From Burkholderiales bacterium (GTDB lineage: Bacteria > Pseudomonadota > Gammaproteobacteria > Burkholderiales > Burkholderiaceae_C): DNA of 5,336 nucleotides. Made by a program: the position numbers and the translations under genes. The notes under the pieces are model-generated. The model did no database searches. It was given only the letters and a program-made list of their open reading frames with translations, and had not been told where the DNA came from. This document shows positions 5,074 through 5,336 of the stretch, in pieces. Location: the NCBI GenBank assembly GCA_947453585.1, contig CANGHQ010000155.1, forward strand, positions 1 to 5,336. The letters run 5' to 3'. Position 1 is the stretch's first letter, and each line of letters starts with the position of its first letter.

Positions 5074-5336
5074 ATGTCAGCATTGAATACCGTCAGTTAC
5101 GAAACCCAACCCGCTAATTACAAGCACTGGAAACTCAGCTTCGACGGCGCTGTTGCCACGCTCAAAGCCGACTTTGACGAAAACGCCGGCCTGCGCCCTG
5201 GCTACAAACTCAAACTCAACAGCTACGACCTGGGCGTGGACATTGAGCTGAACGACGCCATCCAGCGCATCCGCTTTGAACACCCCGAAGTGCGCACCGT
5301 GGTGGTGACCAGCGCCAAAGACAAGGTGTTTTGCTC
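5074..5336 (+). CDS. boxC: benzoyl-CoA-dihydrodiol lyase / 2,3-epoxybenzoyl-CoA dihydrolase, N-terminal part
   Basis: The reading frame from ATG 5074 stays open to the window end, giving 87 complete codons, so the gene is cut by the window. My translation contains YKHWKLSFDG (about residues 16-25), LRPGYKLKLNSYDLGVDIEL (about 43-62) and RIRFEHPEVRTVVVTSAKD (about 67-85), which I recognise as the N-terminus of BoxC, a crotonase-superfamily enzyme of roughly 550 residues. BoxC hydrolyses 2,3-epoxybenzoyl-CoA to 3,4-dehydroadipyl-CoA semialdehyde and formate (EC 4.1.2.44). The C-terminal region cannot be seen. The gene has its own promoter, operator-like sites and a strong AGGAG ribosome site. 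boxB and boxA normally follow in such clusters but are outside this window. Confidence 0.95.
   Translation, partial: MSALNTVSYETQPANYKHWKLSFDGAVATLKADFDENAGLRPGYKLKLNSYDLGVDIELNDAIQRIRFEHPEVRTVVVTSAKDKVFC

Noticed and set aside
1..5336. Mobile elements, CRISPR arrays, tRNA or rRNA genes
   Set aside because: No transposase or integrase frames, no spaced repeat arrays and no tRNA- or rRNA-like segments were seen. The window is almost fully occupied by the box cluster genes.

Overview
The window holds part of a box gene cluster, which encodes aerobic benzoate degradation through CoA thioesters (benzoyl-CoA epoxidation). The high G+C content, the codon use and the gene set suggest a betaproteobacterium of the order Burkholderiales, possibly a Comamonadaceae-type organism. 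That placement is inferred from the gene complement and was not tested by phylogeny.

Layout: a divergent regulatory gap at about 3939-4016 separates two transcription units. The leftward (minus-strand) unit runs: a small cupin-like protein of the DUF4863 / 4-hydroxylaminobenzoate lyase-like type (3462-3938), boxD (1860-3431), bclA (252-1847), and an alpha/beta hydrolase that leaves the window at base 1. Gene spacing is 30 nt, 12 nt and a 4-nt ATGA overlap, so the unit is almost certainly an operon. The rightward unit is boxR (4017-4958), then a 115-nt gap with its own strong-looking promoter, then the 5' end of boxC (from 5074), which is cut by the window end. boxB and boxA would be expected further right but are not in this window.

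Pathway logic: BclA activates benzoate to benzoyl-CoA. BoxAB (outside the window) epoxidises it. BoxC hydrolytically opens the ring of 2,3-epoxybenzoyl-CoA to 3,4-dehydroadipyl-CoA semialdehyde plus formate. BoxD oxidises the semialdehyde to 3,4-dehydroadipyl-CoA, which enters beta-oxidation-like steps. BoxR is a helix-turn-helix repressor fused to a shikimate-kinase-like domain that is known in this family to sense benzoyl-CoA. The cupin protein and the alpha/beta hydrolase have no settled role in the pathway and are the least explained genes here.

The most informative non-coding region is 4959-5073. It has TTGACC-N18-TATCAT, an A-tract block where an UP element would sit, and three pairs of TGC(A) motifs spaced 11, 10 and 10 nt apart, including a perfect TGCA-N6-TGCA. 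This is the pattern recalled for the BzdR/BoxR regulator family. I see no wholly new system. The window is a recognisable box cluster with interesting regulatory detail and two under-characterised accessory enzymes.
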